A stretch of 64,000 nt of DNA from Edaphochlamys debaryana (GCA_016858145.1 JAEHOE010000030.1:868001-932000), one strand, 5' to 3'; positions 35,101 to 47,273 are shown, numbered from the stretch's first letter. The notes: generated from the sequence alone by a model not told the origin. Numbers and translations: made by a program.

Positions 35101-37924
35101 CACACGAGACTGCGCGAGGATGCAGGGGCGTCGTTTGGAGTCTCTGTGTCCGCCTTCACCTCTCATACGTCTTACTGCACGTCATTCCGTGTCATTGCCC
35201 CCCTGCTGCGTTCTTCCGTGTGTGCCGCCCCACCCCAGGTGCCCACGCTGTTGGAGCCGGGGGCGGCGGGGCCCCGCCTGGGGGCGGCGGGGGGCGGCGG
35301 CGAGGGCATGGAGGTGGACGGGGGTGCGGGGGCGGGCGGCGCTGACGTGGCGGACGAGGTGAGGCCTTGGCCTACCTGGAAGGGGGTAGGGCCATGGGGG
35401 TGGGGCGGGATGCGGTTGATTGACTTGGATCAGGGTTGAAGTTAGGTTGGGGTGGGTGGTGATGGGAAGGAGATGAGGAGGTCCGCTTGTGCGCCTGGCC
35501 GTATGCGCTCCTACCGCTTTGATTGCGCTGTCCTCTTCTTGCCGGTACCTCCGGCGCCCTCTCACCTCCCACCAAGCCCGTCCCCACCTGCCCCTGCCCC
35601 CCCTCCCCCCGCCCCCAACTCCCCCCGCCCCCACCTCCCCCAGGTGGAGGAGGCCCCCACCAAGCTGGTGGAGACGGAGGTGACGCTGGAGCTAAAGGCA
35701 GCGCTGCGGTGCGGGGGCGCCGGGGGGCGGGGGTCAGGGGGCGCTACCGCTTTCCCGACAGACCCCTGCTCGTCGCCCGCGGCCACCCCTCTCCCGCCTC
35801 ACACTGCTCCCTCACGTTCCCCCCCTACTCTGCCCCCTTACCCCTCCCCTCCCCTTACCTCCCCCCTCCCCACCTCAGCTTCTTTGACTTTGAGGGCCGC
35901 GCCGACGGCCGCTCCCTCCGCGACACCCTGGCCCGTGTGGCCCCCCGCCGCCTGGCGCTGGTGCACGGGGGGGCGGCGCCGCGGGCGGAGCTGGCGGGGG
36001 CCCTGCGGCACGACCTGGCGGAGTTTGGGACCGAGGTGGCCACACCGGGTGGGTTGGTGGGAGGTCGAGGGAGGTTTGGGAGGGGGTAGTTTGTCAGATT
36101 GTAGACTGGTCGGGCGGGATGGGGGGGGGGGTGGGCTCCAAACTGGCGGAGTTCGGGACGGAGGTCGCCACGCCGGGCAGGAGTGGGGTGGGGTGGGGGA
36201 AGGATGGGATCGCGTGGGAAGGGGGATGGGAGGAGGGGGGTTGGGAGGAGGGGTAGGTGTGGGAGCAGGAGTGGAGTGGGGTTGGGAGTGGCGGTTGGGG
36301 AGACGAAGGTTAGAGGGGTATGGGTATGGGGGGCGGCATGGGCGGGGCTACGGTGGCGCGGCTGGAGGACCTGCAGCCTGCACCGTAATACCACCCTCTT
36401 TTGAGGTAAAATGCTTTTGCCTTTTCGGCCACCCCCCTCTCAGGTCTGGGTGAGGTGGTCGAGGCCCGACTGGCACCCAGCCACGTGGCGGCCCTATCAG
36501 AGGGCCTGGCCGGATCTTTGGACGTACGGCAGGTGGGCGGGATCGAACAGTCCACTTACTCGTGTTTAGAGTCCGGTCGTGAGGGTGTCGCAAACATTCT
36601 GAGGCTGCGAGGACCGGTCACGAGCAAGCGAGGATACGGGAGGATGCCTCCGGGCGCCTTTCCATTCGGGGCCGCATGTGCCTTGCAACCCTGTCTTCAT
36701 ACATCCCTCTTGCTCCCATGCTCCGTGCGTCCTCTGCAGGCGGGGCAGTACGGTGTGGCTTGGCTGGAGGGACTCTTCGCGCGGGGAGCCCACACCGACC
36801 CGGCGAACGGGGTGAGCGGGGGGCGTTGATGGGGTGTTGACGAAGTGGGCTGTGGGGGACCCAGCAGCCATGTGAGTGCGTTTGGAGCGCGCTACCCGCT
36901 TTGCAGCTCACCGATCGACACTCTGCTGCTGCAGTTATGGCCAGAGCAGCCGCAGCGACCCGCAGCCATGCAACCGAACCCCCGTCCGCTCACTCTCCGC
37001 CCATCACCTTTTCCCCCTTTTCCGCAGGCGCCCATCCTCACCATCGAGCCCCTGCCCATGGACGAGGACACGCCCCACGCAGCCGCGGGCGCAGACGCCG
37101 CCGCCGCCAGCACCGCCGCCGGCACCGGCAGTGTGCTCCTGGCGCAGGCGGGGGCGGCTGTGACCCTGTCTAAGCTAAAGGCGGCTCTCGCGGCGGCGGG
37201 TGCGTGGTGGGATGCGTTGCAGGCGGGATAGATTGGCGATTGCTTACGCGGTGCTGCATCAGCGTTCTTACAGACGGCGGCGTCCCGAGTCTGTACCAAC
37301 TCAGCCGGCTCACACCACGGCCCCGCTTCCCCCCACTCTGCCCGGGCCCCCAGGCTTCGAGTCGCACTTCCCCAGCCGCGGCGTGCTGGCCGTGATGACA
37401 GGTAGGGAGGCGGGTGGCCAAGCTAGGCGGCGCCGGCGGATCTCCAGCGCGCAATGGCGCGAGCGCGATTGTGCTTGTTCCGCCTGTGCTTACTTGAGGC
37501 CGAGCAGCGGTGTGCTTCATGCTGGTGGCATGCTTGTAGCGTGTCATCGTGGATGACATGGAGCAACTGGCATGCTCTAGTGTCGCTCCTAGCACGGTAT
37601 CGCAACCCCCTTGCGGACCCCGCACTCGCCGTGGCCTGTCCTGGGCCCTGCATCCCCCACCACACACCACGACGCAAGCCCTCCTGCGCACCCCTGACCC
37701 TGGCCCTGCCCTGCCCTGCCCTGCCCGCAGGCGAGGGGCCCGACGCCGGAGCGCTGATCGTAACGCTCGGGTCACAGCCGGGCGCCGGCCTGGGCGCGGC
37801 GGCCGGCGGCGAGGCGGCGGCGGCGGCGGCGGCGGACCGGGCCCGTGTGGTCCTGGAGGGGCCCACGGGTGAGGCGTACTACCGCGTGCGGGAAGTCATC
37901 TACTCCCAGTTTGGAGTGTGCTAG
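29154..37924 (+). CDS. CPSF2: cleavage and polyadenylation specificity factor subunit 2 (CPSF100)
   Basis: Nuclear subunit of the pre-mRNA 3'-end cleavage complex and partner of the CPSF73 endonuclease. 20 exons: 29154-29302, 29926-30094, 30286-30432, 30673-30818, 31244-31368, 31524-31635, 31798-31894, 32436-32528, 32749-32856, 33268-33390, 34047-34400, 34936-35028, 35239-35358, 35644-35708, 35879-36048, 36444-36532, 36740-36811, 37028-37199, 37354-37401, 37731-37924; 881 residues. It matches animal and plant CPSF100 along its length: [95 protein letters not shown] and [14 protein letters not shown]. The lactamase HxHxDH motif reads HPDLAH, as expected for this non-catalytic subunit. An insert at about residues 424-541 (Ala/Gly runs) makes it longer than human CPSF2 (782). 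The acceptor at 34046 was chosen to keep frame and is the least certain junction. Confidence 0.96.
32359..32391. repeat. perfect 14-bp hairpin in a CPSF2 intron
   Basis: GAGCGGGATTGCGT (32359-32372), a 5-base spacer, then its exact reverse complement (32378-32391), in the intron 31895-32435. The right arm with flanking bases recurs as an exact 19-bp copy at 32667-32685 in the next intron. Confidence 0.9.
33781..33825. repeat. CTGTG pentamer microsatellite in a CPSF2 intron
   Basis: Seven exact CTGTG units are flanked by one-base variants (CTGCG on the left and CTGTA on the right), inside the intron 33391-34046. Confidence 0.95.
35058..35088. repeat. ATCCAG hexamer repeat in a CPSF2 intron
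   Basis: About five consecutive ATCCAG-like units lie just after the donor of exon 34936-35028. Confidence 0.9.
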
Positions 37925-38261
37925 GCTAGCTAGCTAGGCAGCAGAGTGTGCTAGGCCAGGCACGAAGCGCACGGCAGCGGGTCGAGGGCGCCCGGGGCGG
38001 CGGTAGAGGCACGAAGGCTAGCTAGCTAGGCAGGAGGGTGCTTCCCATAGCAGCAAGCAATGTCGACAACAGGCGCACTGCAGGGCGCGAGCGCTTTACC
38101 GAGACTGTAGCGTGCTGAGCTGCGCGAGGAGGCCGGAGGTAAAAGCGCTGCGCTGCGCAGGAGGATGGGGCTGGCCGAGGCAGTGGCAAGCTTTGCCACG
38201 AGACATGGAGTGGATGGCTGCTGGCTGGGCTTCAGCTGTACCCGGAGCCAGCAAGGCATGA

Positions 38262-38266
38262 TGTAA
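38262..38266 (+). other. probable TGTAA polyadenylation signal of CPSF2
   Basis: TGTAA 338 bases after the CPSF2 stop codon, correct strand, in the spacing usual for volvocine algae. Confidence 0.5.
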
Positions 38267-38341
38267 GGGGAACAGAGAGAGGCGTTACCTCCGCGGGCAT
38301 TTGGGCTGTGACAAGACTCCAACGACCCCATCAGCAGCAGC

Positions 38342-38346
38342 TTACA
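38342..38346 (-). other. probable TGTAA polyadenylation signal of the exostosin gene
   Basis: TTACA on the plus strand reads TGTAA on the minus strand, about 720 bases after the stop codon at 39065. With the plus-strand signal at 38262 it would leave only tens of bases between the two transcript ends. Confidence 0.45.
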
Positions 38347-38503
38347 TAATGCTTGATCGGGCGAGGCCGTCGCCGAGGTGCCCTCGTGGGGGGCTGGCCA
38401 AGAACAAATTCCAGCATGGCTGGCCTCACTCCGACCCGGTTCCGCTAACGAGCTGTAGCGCGGAGTGCGCAGGTCCGGTCAGTGATAAAGGACCCCATGT
38501 GGT

Positions 38504-38642
38504 AAAGGACCCATGCAAGCCAGGGGCATCACCTGGTGCAACCTGTCCCATGGATACAGGACCCCAACACCCCATCTGATACAGGATCCATGCATTTCAA
38601 AGCCACGGGCATACCCTGGTGGAAGCTGTCCACTGGACACAG
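38504..38642. repeat. two-copy diverged tandem repeat, unit about 75-80 bp
   Basis: Copy 1 (38504-38560) and copy 2 (38581-38642) share the order GGACCCATGCA / GGATCCATGCA, AAGCCA-GGGCAT, CCTGGTG, CTGTCC and GGA-ACAG, with about three quarters identity by eye. It lies in the likely 3' UTR of the minus-strand exostosin gene. Confidence 0.6.
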
Positions 38643-39064
38643 TGCACTCATGCAACCAGTAGTACCAATGCTAGAGGAGCTACCTTAGTGCCGTACTGCA
38701 GCATAGACTTCGCCCCGTCCCATCTACCTATCCCGGCATGCTCGCGCTCATTCGTTCGACGCCCGCACGCAGCGCTGTCACCGCCACCATGCCTTGACGT
38801 AAGCGTTGGACGCACTACACAACGTTGGCTTCACCCTACCTCCACCCTCGAATGGCTCTTCATGGATGTCCGGCCCCCTTCATCACCACAGCACCGCGCA
38901 CTTCAGTACGGAGCCACTCAAGTATCCGCGCGGACGGTGCTACGGCCTTCAGCAGATTACCGTCAGCAAGTAAGGACTACTGCCGTGGCTGAGCAGCCCT
39001 ACCTACCCTTATCCCTGGACGACGTTCCGTTCGTTTATGTCCGGTCCTCACCTCCCACTATCGA

Positions 39065-42000
39065 TTACCACAGCACGGCGCACTTCAGGATTGGACCCAT
39101 GGGCGGGCAGGTGGCGGAGCCGCCGGGCAGGAAGCTGCCGGGGCGGTAGGAGTTGTGGGGCGAGCAGTAGCGGTGGTGCAGGTGAACGGCCTGCCCTGCC
39201 ATAGACATGGCGGCTGCGAGGGCCTTGTCGTGGCCCTCCTCGTGCGCCCGGTGCACCACAGAGTGAGGGAAGTAGAGGCACAGCTCGGGGCGCGAGGGCG
39301 GCAGGTCTGCGGGCGGCGCCTGGCCTCCCTGCGCACCGCCACAATCCTCTTCCGACCCAACCGCCTCAGCCGCCGCCGCCTGGGCCGCCGCCGCCCCCTC
39401 CGCCTCATCCTCCTGCTCGGCAGCCGCCGCGGCCGCAGCGCCGCCGTCCTGCTCGTGCGCTCCTGCCTTGGCGCTGCTGGTGCCGGCTTGCGTGGGAGTA
39501 ACGCCGCCGGCTTTCGCCTCCGCCGCCTCCCCTCCCGGCGCCTGGCCCTGGCCCTCCGCTCCGGCCCCTGCTGCTGGCCCTTCCGCTCCGGCCGCGTCCT
39601 GCTCCTCCTCCCCATTCGCATCCCCATCGGAGTAGTCCTCTTCCAAATCCCCATTCAAATCTCCAGCCCCAGTCCCAGCCCCAGCTGATGAGCCGTCCTC
39701 ATTGTGCTGCTCCTCAACAGCCTCGACCCGGCCCTTGCCTTTGCCTGCCTCCTCCTCGCCTTCATCTGCTGCCTGCTGTTTGGCATGGTCCTCCTCCGTC
39801 TGGCCGTCATAGTCCTCCCCAGCGTCGTCGCCTGCTGCGAGCTCCGATGCGGGCTGCACTGCCGCCAGCGCCTCCTCCCCCTCCGCAAGCCACCTCCGAG
39901 CGCGTAGCACGCCCGCCGCCATCCGCCCAGGGACCTCCCTGGATGCAGCACGGGCCGCAGCAGTGCCCTTCCCCGTTGCCTTCGCGGCGGCGGCTCTGCT
40001 GGCCCTGCCGCGATCCTGGACCGCGCCCTGGTGCTCGTGCCCTGCCGTGCCAGCACCTCGTGCCACGCCCTCCCGTGAAGGGGCCGCGTCCCCAGCAGCT
40101 ACGCCCTTGCGCTTGGCCCCGCAGCGCTTGCCCGCCCGGGCCTGCTGCCGCCCCTGCTGGCCCTCCGCCGCCTGCACGGCTGCGTTGCGGGCCCGCAGCC
40201 ACTCGAGCGTGGTCACGGTGCGGCGGGGGTAGGCGGCCCCGTCGGGGGCGTCCGGGATTCGCATGTGTTGGGCCGCCAGGGGGGCGGGTGGGGGCGTGGG
40301 GTGCGTGGAGGAGGGCGGAGTGACGGCAGCGGCTTGGGAGCCGTTGAGGGCTGAAGCTGCAGGGGGCTGGTCGCCGGGTAGGGGGCAGGCGAAGAAGGCG
40401 GCGAGCTCGGGGTCCGCCTACGGGACGGGAGAGGGGGCCAGGTGCGTAGAGCTCAGAGGGTTACGAGGCAGGCGAGCTGGGGTTTGGCCGAGGCCCTGCC
40501 CACCCCGACCCTACCCGCCACATCGTCCTCCTGGCCTAATAGGTTGCCCACCCTGGTAGCTAGGCGCGCCACAACCCAACGTCTACCCAGTCTACCTGCC
40601 TTGTGCTGACGGCCTCATACTTAACACGCCGCGCACATGTCTGCCGACATGCTAGCTCTACGGCCCCTCCAACCAGCCCCCGGTCGAGGTGCCTCTCTGG
40701 CCCACCCTGCCTTCGCCAGTAGCCCTTGGGGCCCCTTCATCCCACACCCGCCCCTGCCCAAGCGCCCACGCTCGCCCCCACCCGGCCGACTCACATCCAT
40801 CAGTGCCCAGTCCGCCAGCCCCGGGTGCCGCGCCCGCGCCCCCAGGATGGTCAGCAGCGCTGCCACGGCGTCACTGCGCCCGTCGTCACCGTCGTACAGG
40901 CCCTGGCCGGCAGGTAGGTGAGAGTGGAGAAAGGGTGACGGAACGCAGTAAGTGGGGGGGGGAGGTTTGGAGTACATGACCAGCTTGAGGAGGATTGAGA
41001 TATAGGGAGAGGATCATGCGGCGATGCTTGAGAGAGGCACGCTCTTCCTCTGTGTCTTCCGGCAATATGGTATGGCACCCTCTTACCCCAAACACAGTCG
41101 TGTAGGCAAGGCGCCGTGACATGCACGTCAGCTTGGCCTGCGAAGGGATGAGGCGGGTGGGAAGGCGTCGGAAGCACGAGGGATCAGGGAACAGGAAGCT
41201 CAGCAGGGGCTCAAGTGAGAGCAAACTAACCGACGGCAGTTGCTGGCCTTCGCCAATGCCACCCTCAGTCCCTGCTGCGCAACGAACAGCTTCCAACCAG
41301 AGCGCTCGGTGGCCCCCGGAGCCTCCCCACCCACCCACCCACCATCTTCTCCGCCTTGTGCTCGGGCGTGAGCTCCCGCAGGATGGCCTCAGTGTCGTTG
41401 ATGGCGCCCTCAGGGATCCATAGCCCAAACTCGTTCCAGTCCACAAACGGCTCAAAAGGCTGGGCCACGTGGTCTGCGCGGGAGCGGCGGTACAGGAGCG
41501 GTACAAGGTGAAGCGGGCTTGGTTGAATGGGGCAAGCGAGGGAGACAGGATGTATGCCATCTCCAGGTCGGGCCACGTCCCCATGTCGGGCCAGGTCCCT
41601 TGGCCGTCCCAGGGTCCCGGCTGATTGGGAGGCATGCATGTCAAGGAGCCCGGAGGTGTGAGCGAGAACTGGACACGCCAGCTCCAGCAAGGGAACGGCT
41701 GCCCTAGCTAGGGGACTGCGGCGTGCGGAGCCCTCCCGGCGGGTCCCGCCTTACCGCTGATGACGAGGGGCATGCAGCCTGCGGACGTGGAGGCCACATT
41801 GCGCTTGCCGTAGCCGGCGCCTGGGGGAGCGCAGGGGACCAAGACGGAGGGGCGAGGGGTGCACACGGCGGCGGAGCTCGCCTCTGCTGCCGGCCTAGAC
41901 CCCCGCCCAAGCTCCACAATGACATGACTCCCCGCCCTTCGCGTCGATGGAAAGGCGCCCCCGCAAGGGCCACATGAATTGCTTCCCCAAAGCACAGCCC

Positions 42001-45000
42001 ATGACACCCAGCGCCTCCCTTCCATGGCCGCAAACGCGGCCAACCCGCGCTCTGGCCCTTGAGCCGGCTCGAGGGGGTCGGCCCGCCCAACACAACCTCG
42101 TGCGGCCTCACAATGCAGGACTCACGCCCCACGCCCCAGTGAACCTCGCTCCCTACCAGCCCTCCACCCCACCATCCGCCCAACCCGCCCACCCCACCAC
42201 CCACCCGTGGGCGCCCACCCCACCACCCACCCGTGGGCGCCACGCAGAACTCGCTCTCCGCCATGAACAGCCCCATGTTGTTCACGCGCTGCTCGAACGC
42301 GAAGCCGGGCCGGCCCCGCAGCTGCCGCCACAGCGCCTCGCGCACGCCGAACGAGTAGTGGGGCTTGGGGCAGGGCGGCTCGCGGTCGCTGCCCCAGGAA
42401 CACACCGAGCCTGAGGGAGGGGGCAAGCGGTGGGGACGGGGAATAGGCAAGCGAGGTCCTGACCATAGGGTCAAACCCCACCACCCCCGACCCCCGCCCA
42501 ATTTGTACGACAAAGTGTCATTCGACACTTTCTTTTATGTTCTCTATCAGATGCGGCGGGTCCGGAGGTGGGGAGGGGCATATGGTCAGAAACTGCAGAG
42601 GCGCAACCCCCCTGAGCCCCTGTCCTGACCATAAGGACAACGCCCAACCTTGCTCACCGGCAAAGGACGCCAAGTACTTCTTCTCTGGTGGCCTGCGAGT
42701 GGGTAGGGGGGTGGCACCTAGCTGGGGAGGCGCGACTGCCCGCCAGTTTCCCTGTCAGATCATTGCTCCCAACCCACCGCCCACCCACTAGCAAGCCCGA
42801 GCGACGACCCAGCCCCACCTGCCCCTCCATCGTGGGTGCCAGTAGTTCCACTCCAGCTGTTCGTACACGTCACGACATAGCACGGGAATGACGATGTCCT
42901 GCATGGAGGGACATGTACGACGACGGGGCAGGGCGAGTGCGATGACTGATGAGGGCACAGCAGCACGTGCGGATGCCGGGAGCGATCACGTGCTCCTCCG
43001 CCCCGCTCCCCGTGCCCCACATCACGTGCTCGGCCCCACGCACCTGGTCGGGCCTGTGGCAGGCGCTGAAGCGTTCCTTGAAGGGGAACTGCCTGCGAGC
43101 GTCGTCGGGGGAAGCAGCTGAGTTGAACGCACGCACGCAAGAAGAACGATGCGCAGGACAGGGGGATTCTAACGCCCGTCCCGGTCATGTTCCCCGCAGC
43201 CGCTCTGCCTGCTGTGCGTCCCGCCCATGATGCTACCCACGCGGGTGGCCCCAGCCGTGCATGATTGCAAGCGCGATCTCACCCTGTCCGGTCCGCCGCG
43301 ATGCCCCAGTGCGTGAGCAGTGTCAGCTTGTCCAGGTCTGCTGCCACGGGGGCCAGGCCCTGCAGCTCGCAGCGGCCCCAGTCGCCTGGTGGAGGCGTGG
43401 GAGGCAAGGGGGGGAGAGGGGGACGGCGGTTGAACTGAGACGGAGAGGTGCGGAGAAGGTTTCTTTGCCTGGGCGCGGGCATGTGCGTGGCTCGGGGGGA
43501 GGAGAGGCTGGAGGGGAGCAGCACAGCCGCACAGGCGAGTGTGGAGCGGAGAGGTGTCACGAGCAGGACTAGGATGGGGGACACGTTGAGCAGGGTGACG
43601 CGGAGCAGGGCCGGGGAAGCCGTGGGCAATGCGAGGTGGCAATGCGGGGGAAGCGGTCGCCATCGCCGAGGGCTGGCGGCTGCTGCCACACACGCCCGGG
43701 GAGTGGCCGTCCCTAGGTAGAGGACCAGACTGAGCCAGGCTGGGGGTCCCACCTGTCTGTGTCATGAGGTGGTCCCGGCCACCCCTGCGTTCCCAGTACT
43801 GGAGGTAGTGCTCCTGTGCGATGGAGGTAGGCGGGGGCAGGGGGCCCGTGGTGGCAGGAGCTAAGTGAAACCCTTCAGACCAGAGCGGCATGGGACCATG
43901 CACGAGACCTGCTACGCACGGGTGAGAGCCGCTTTGTGGCAGATGGCCAGGAGGCCGGGCGGGGCGCGCGGACTCGCCCGCCCGCCCAGGTCGCGCGCCC
44001 CACCTTGATGTACGCTATTCGCTTGGGTCTGCAGGCAGGCAGGCAGTCGGGCGCAATTAGGGCCTCACTGATGCATGCAACTGACATCGGAAGGGAGCCC
44101 TGGCGACCCATAATGAAATCGAATCCTGGACGCAGCCCCTGAGTCTGCTGCGTGCACACGTCACCGAAGCCGCCCACCACGAAACCGCTCAGGCAAGGCC
44201 GCTTCCCTCCAGTCCCAGTCCTCACTCACATGGGGTTCCACTTGTTGCACGCTCTCCCGCAGCCCGGAATGAAGAAATAGTCCGCCTAGGGACAGAGAGC
44301 GGGGAACCAGTTGGAGTGGGATTATTCCTCTTGCTCTAGCGTGCGCATGAGTCTGTCCACACCGCCGCGAACTCATCAGAACCTCCCCGCGCCCGGCTGC
44401 ACACGCCATGTACGACGCCTGTCACCGGAAGCCGCGCGCAGAGTCTCGGGAGCGTGTATGTCCCCACGCACAGTACGACTCCCTGCCCCACGGTACGACC
44501 GTACCCTAAGGTCCCCCGTCGGCCCCACCTCCTCCGGGTCCGCCGTCCGCAGGCGCAGGCTGGTGAGTCGCTCCCAGAGCATCGTGTTGATGGGTCGGTC
44601 CAGCCACAGGCCCCTGGGCGCACGTGAGGTGCGCGCGGGGCAGGTGCAGGGAGGGCGCCGCGGACGTTGTTTCAGGGCGAGAACTGTGTGTGCTGGAGGT
44701 CTAAGGCGTGGCTCCCATAGCCGATCTTACTCAGCCCCCCGGAGCCGAGCCTCAGCCGCAAGGCCGCCGCATGCGAGGTCCGGAGATGGAGATCCGCATG
44801 CAATGGATACGGTAGATAGATGCCACTCACCACGAGGCCAGCTGGGGGGGCAGCTCGTAGACATAGAACTTGGGTCCGCGGGGGTTGGGCCTGAGGGTGG
44901 AGGGGCAACTAGAGGCATTAGCGGTGTGGTTGGCGGCCAAAGGCAGGCGCCTTGGCTGCAGATCGCGAGCTCCAACCGCAGGGTCAAGGCCTCTCCTGTC

Positions 45001-47273
45001 CCCTTCCCCAGCGCCGCCGAAATGTGCTGTTGAGTGCCTTTCGCACCGCTCACCGGTACCCCAAGCCCTGAAGAATGACTGTGCGGTTGGGTGGTCCATC
45101 TGTACCCTCGTAGTCTATACTCAGAGAGCAGTCTGGGGGCACCAGGAAGGGGTCACATACAGATGGCCAGCACCTACGGTAGTCCCTCAGCTCTGCAGCC
45201 GCCCAAAGGTCCGTCCCAGCAGTGCGGCAACCATAATCCCCATCGATGTCTCATCAGCGCTCGCCATTAACCTTTCCTTGCTAAACAGGGCCAAAGCTGC
45301 TCCTCTCCACAGGCACAGCCCCGAAGGAACCCGCTCTGAGCTCACCTGCCCCGAAGTACCCCGGCCAGCAGTGGCAGTACGACCCCACACACGTGCCCCG
45401 TCCGTTGCACTCGTTCAGGCACCTGCACGTCTCGCACGGGACACGACACACGAGCAGGAGAGGGGCGGGTCGGCTAGATGGGCGACTACGCCGAAACGGC
45501 CAAGCAACTCCGACCCAGATCGATGTTACCGGTATGCCCGCGTCCCACCCGGGCCCTGCAACCCCTGCCCAGGAGAGCTGCGTTGCCGCATATCCGTGCG
45601 TGTCCGTGCCTGCCTCCCCGTTCATCACTCACCACTCCCTCAGCACTCGGTAGCACGAAGGCTCCTGCAAGGGGTCGTGGCAGTGGTGGGTTCGGCACGG
45701 AAAAGGGGCGGGTACATACAGGGGGGGACAAGCCCATCCCTCTGCCCTTGGTCCCGGGCCCGACCACGCCCCCTCCGGACGGCTGGGGCACGCCGCGGCT
45801 GTAAACATGGCGCACCCTCCCGGGCGCGCTCTCGCCCACCTGGCAGTACATGCCGCACGTGGTTTGCAGCGGCTCAGTGCACGTGCGGCCCTGACGGCCG
45901 CGAGGGCAGTCACACCTGAAGCGGGAGGTACGGCAGGGGCAATGAGGTCAAGGCGCTCCGATGTGCGCAATGGGAGTCGCTACAGCCCATCCCGCTATTC
46001 CCCTCAGGAGTCCTCCTCATCTGCCGTCGCAGCCCTTCACCCTGCAACGGCCATAGTCGGCTGACTCCCAGCCCCGCCCCCCACGCACACCCCTCCTCGT
46101 GAGCGCCCAGCCATGCCACTCCAACCCCTCCCTCACCTTGCCTTCCCCTTCCTTCCCTGGCCCCAAACCCCATGCCTCTGCCAGCGCCCCCTCTCCACGC
46201 CCTCCATAACCACCATAACCACCCACCTGCCCAGCTCCTGGTGGCAGGTGCCGGCCTGGCTGCAGCCGGGGGCACACCGGTCCCGCTCCGGCGTCCATCC
46301 GGGGGCGGTCGGGATCTGAGGGAGCGGCAGGGTGCGGAGCGGTGGCAGGGGCTGCGAGCGACCTTCACACCGCTGTGCGAAGTGCACGCCACCAATAGGT
46401 TAGGATTCGCCTCGCCGACTCCCGCCAGACGCTTTCAGAGCCCTGACCATACCCACTTCAACCAGGATGCCGGCATGTACTCAAAGGGGCTGCGCGAGGT
46501 TCTGAGGCACATGGCCTCTTTATTACCCATGGCAACTGACTCGACCCTGACAGAAGCGTCCCAGACTTCACACTCCCCACCCCATTCAAGACACATACCC
46601 TCCCTAGCGTCCCATCCTTGGGGGCCCCCGCTGGGAGGAGCCCCATCCCGTCCGGCTACCCCCCCAGCTCTCCTGGCGTGCCGCCCTTGCATGCCACCGC
46701 AACACCAGATCCCATACCCTGCCCCTCCTCGGGCCATGGAAAGACCCCCTGGTGCACCTTGGTCCGGTTTCTAAGGAAGTAGTACACGTCCAGCAGTGCC
46801 TCATCCCCGTCAGGACGGGCGTCGAAGCGCAGATCCCGGGCCTTCAACCGGGCTTTGTACTCGTCTGAGTAAGCCTCGAACTCTGAGTGCTTCCACAGCG
46901 TGTACTGGACATCCTCAAGGGGGGTAAGGGGGGATAATTGAGGGGTTCTGGCCCGTACGCTGAGGTACAAGGGGCCCCCGTCGGACGGGGCGCAGGCAGG
47001 GTGGGCTCAGGGCAGGCAGCAGCACTCTTGACGCAGCCCACCCACCGCGCGGCGCCAGTAGCGAAAGATGTCCTCATAAATTAGTACGCCTGCCTTCTTC
47101 TTGATCAGCTTCTCAATCGGAGCTGGAGGAGTCAGCGCTTGGCCATCGCCCGCAAAGCCGTCTCCGCTGGGCTCCGCGACGTCATCATTCTCCCGCAGCA
47201 CGCGCCAGGGTCCAAACTGAGACTTCACCTCCCCGGTGAACAACAGGAGAAGCGCAAACAACGCGGGCAGCAT
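39065..47273 (-). CDS. exostosin-family (GT47) glycosyltransferase with EGF-like modules
   Basis: Probable secretory-pathway glycosyltransferase. 22 exons: 47273-47046, 46913-46758, 46372-46227, 45915-45840, 45664-45633, 45422-45346, 45132-45054, 44890-44831, 44613-44529, 44285-44230, 44028-44004, 43813-43753, 43385-43283, 43092-43044, 42898-42819, 42692-42658, 42410-42231, 41820-41755, 41473-41343, 41137-41087, 40902-40795, 40417-39065; 1078 residues. A hydrophobic start MLPALFALLLLFTGEVKSQ is a signal peptide or anchor. Residues about 129-250 hold Cys-rich EGF-like modules, with CLNECNGRGTC and CHCWPGYFGADC. The exostosin domain runs about 270-590: KFYVYELPPQL, YFFIPGC, EKKYLASFAG, FCVAPTG, SAGCMPLVIS, FGLWIPEG. 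The last exon (450 residues) is acidic and Ala-rich, with a basic stretch near its start, and ends LKCAVLW. Chlamydomonas has a family of exostosin-like proteins with EGF repeats. The substrate cannot be inferred. Confidence 0.9.
42456..42633. repeat. 154-bp segment bracketed by 12-bp direct repeats in an exostosin-gene intron
   Basis: GTCCTGACCATA occurs at 42456-42467 and again at 42622-42633 in the intron 42411-42657. Between them is an unusually AT-rich patch with an 8-bp hairpin (AAAGTGTC, loop ATTC, GACACTTT; 42512-42531) and one inverted TATGGTCA (42581-42588). This could be a small insertion with target-site duplication, but no known terminal repeats are seen. Confidence 0.5.

Larger units (their letters stand above)
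37925..39064. other. tail-to-tail region between CPSF2 and the exostosin gene, with repeats
   Basis: CPSF2 probably ends just after the TGTAA at 38262. The exostosin transcript on the other strand probably runs to a TTACA (minus-strand TGTAA) at 38342, so 38342-39064 would be its 3' UTR. The left end has GCTAGCTAGCTAGG-type repeats at 37925-37940 and 38018-38032. The right part holds a diverged tandem repeat (38504-38642) and a copy of the end of the exostosin CDS (38867-38906). No separate gene is supported. Confidence 0.5.
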
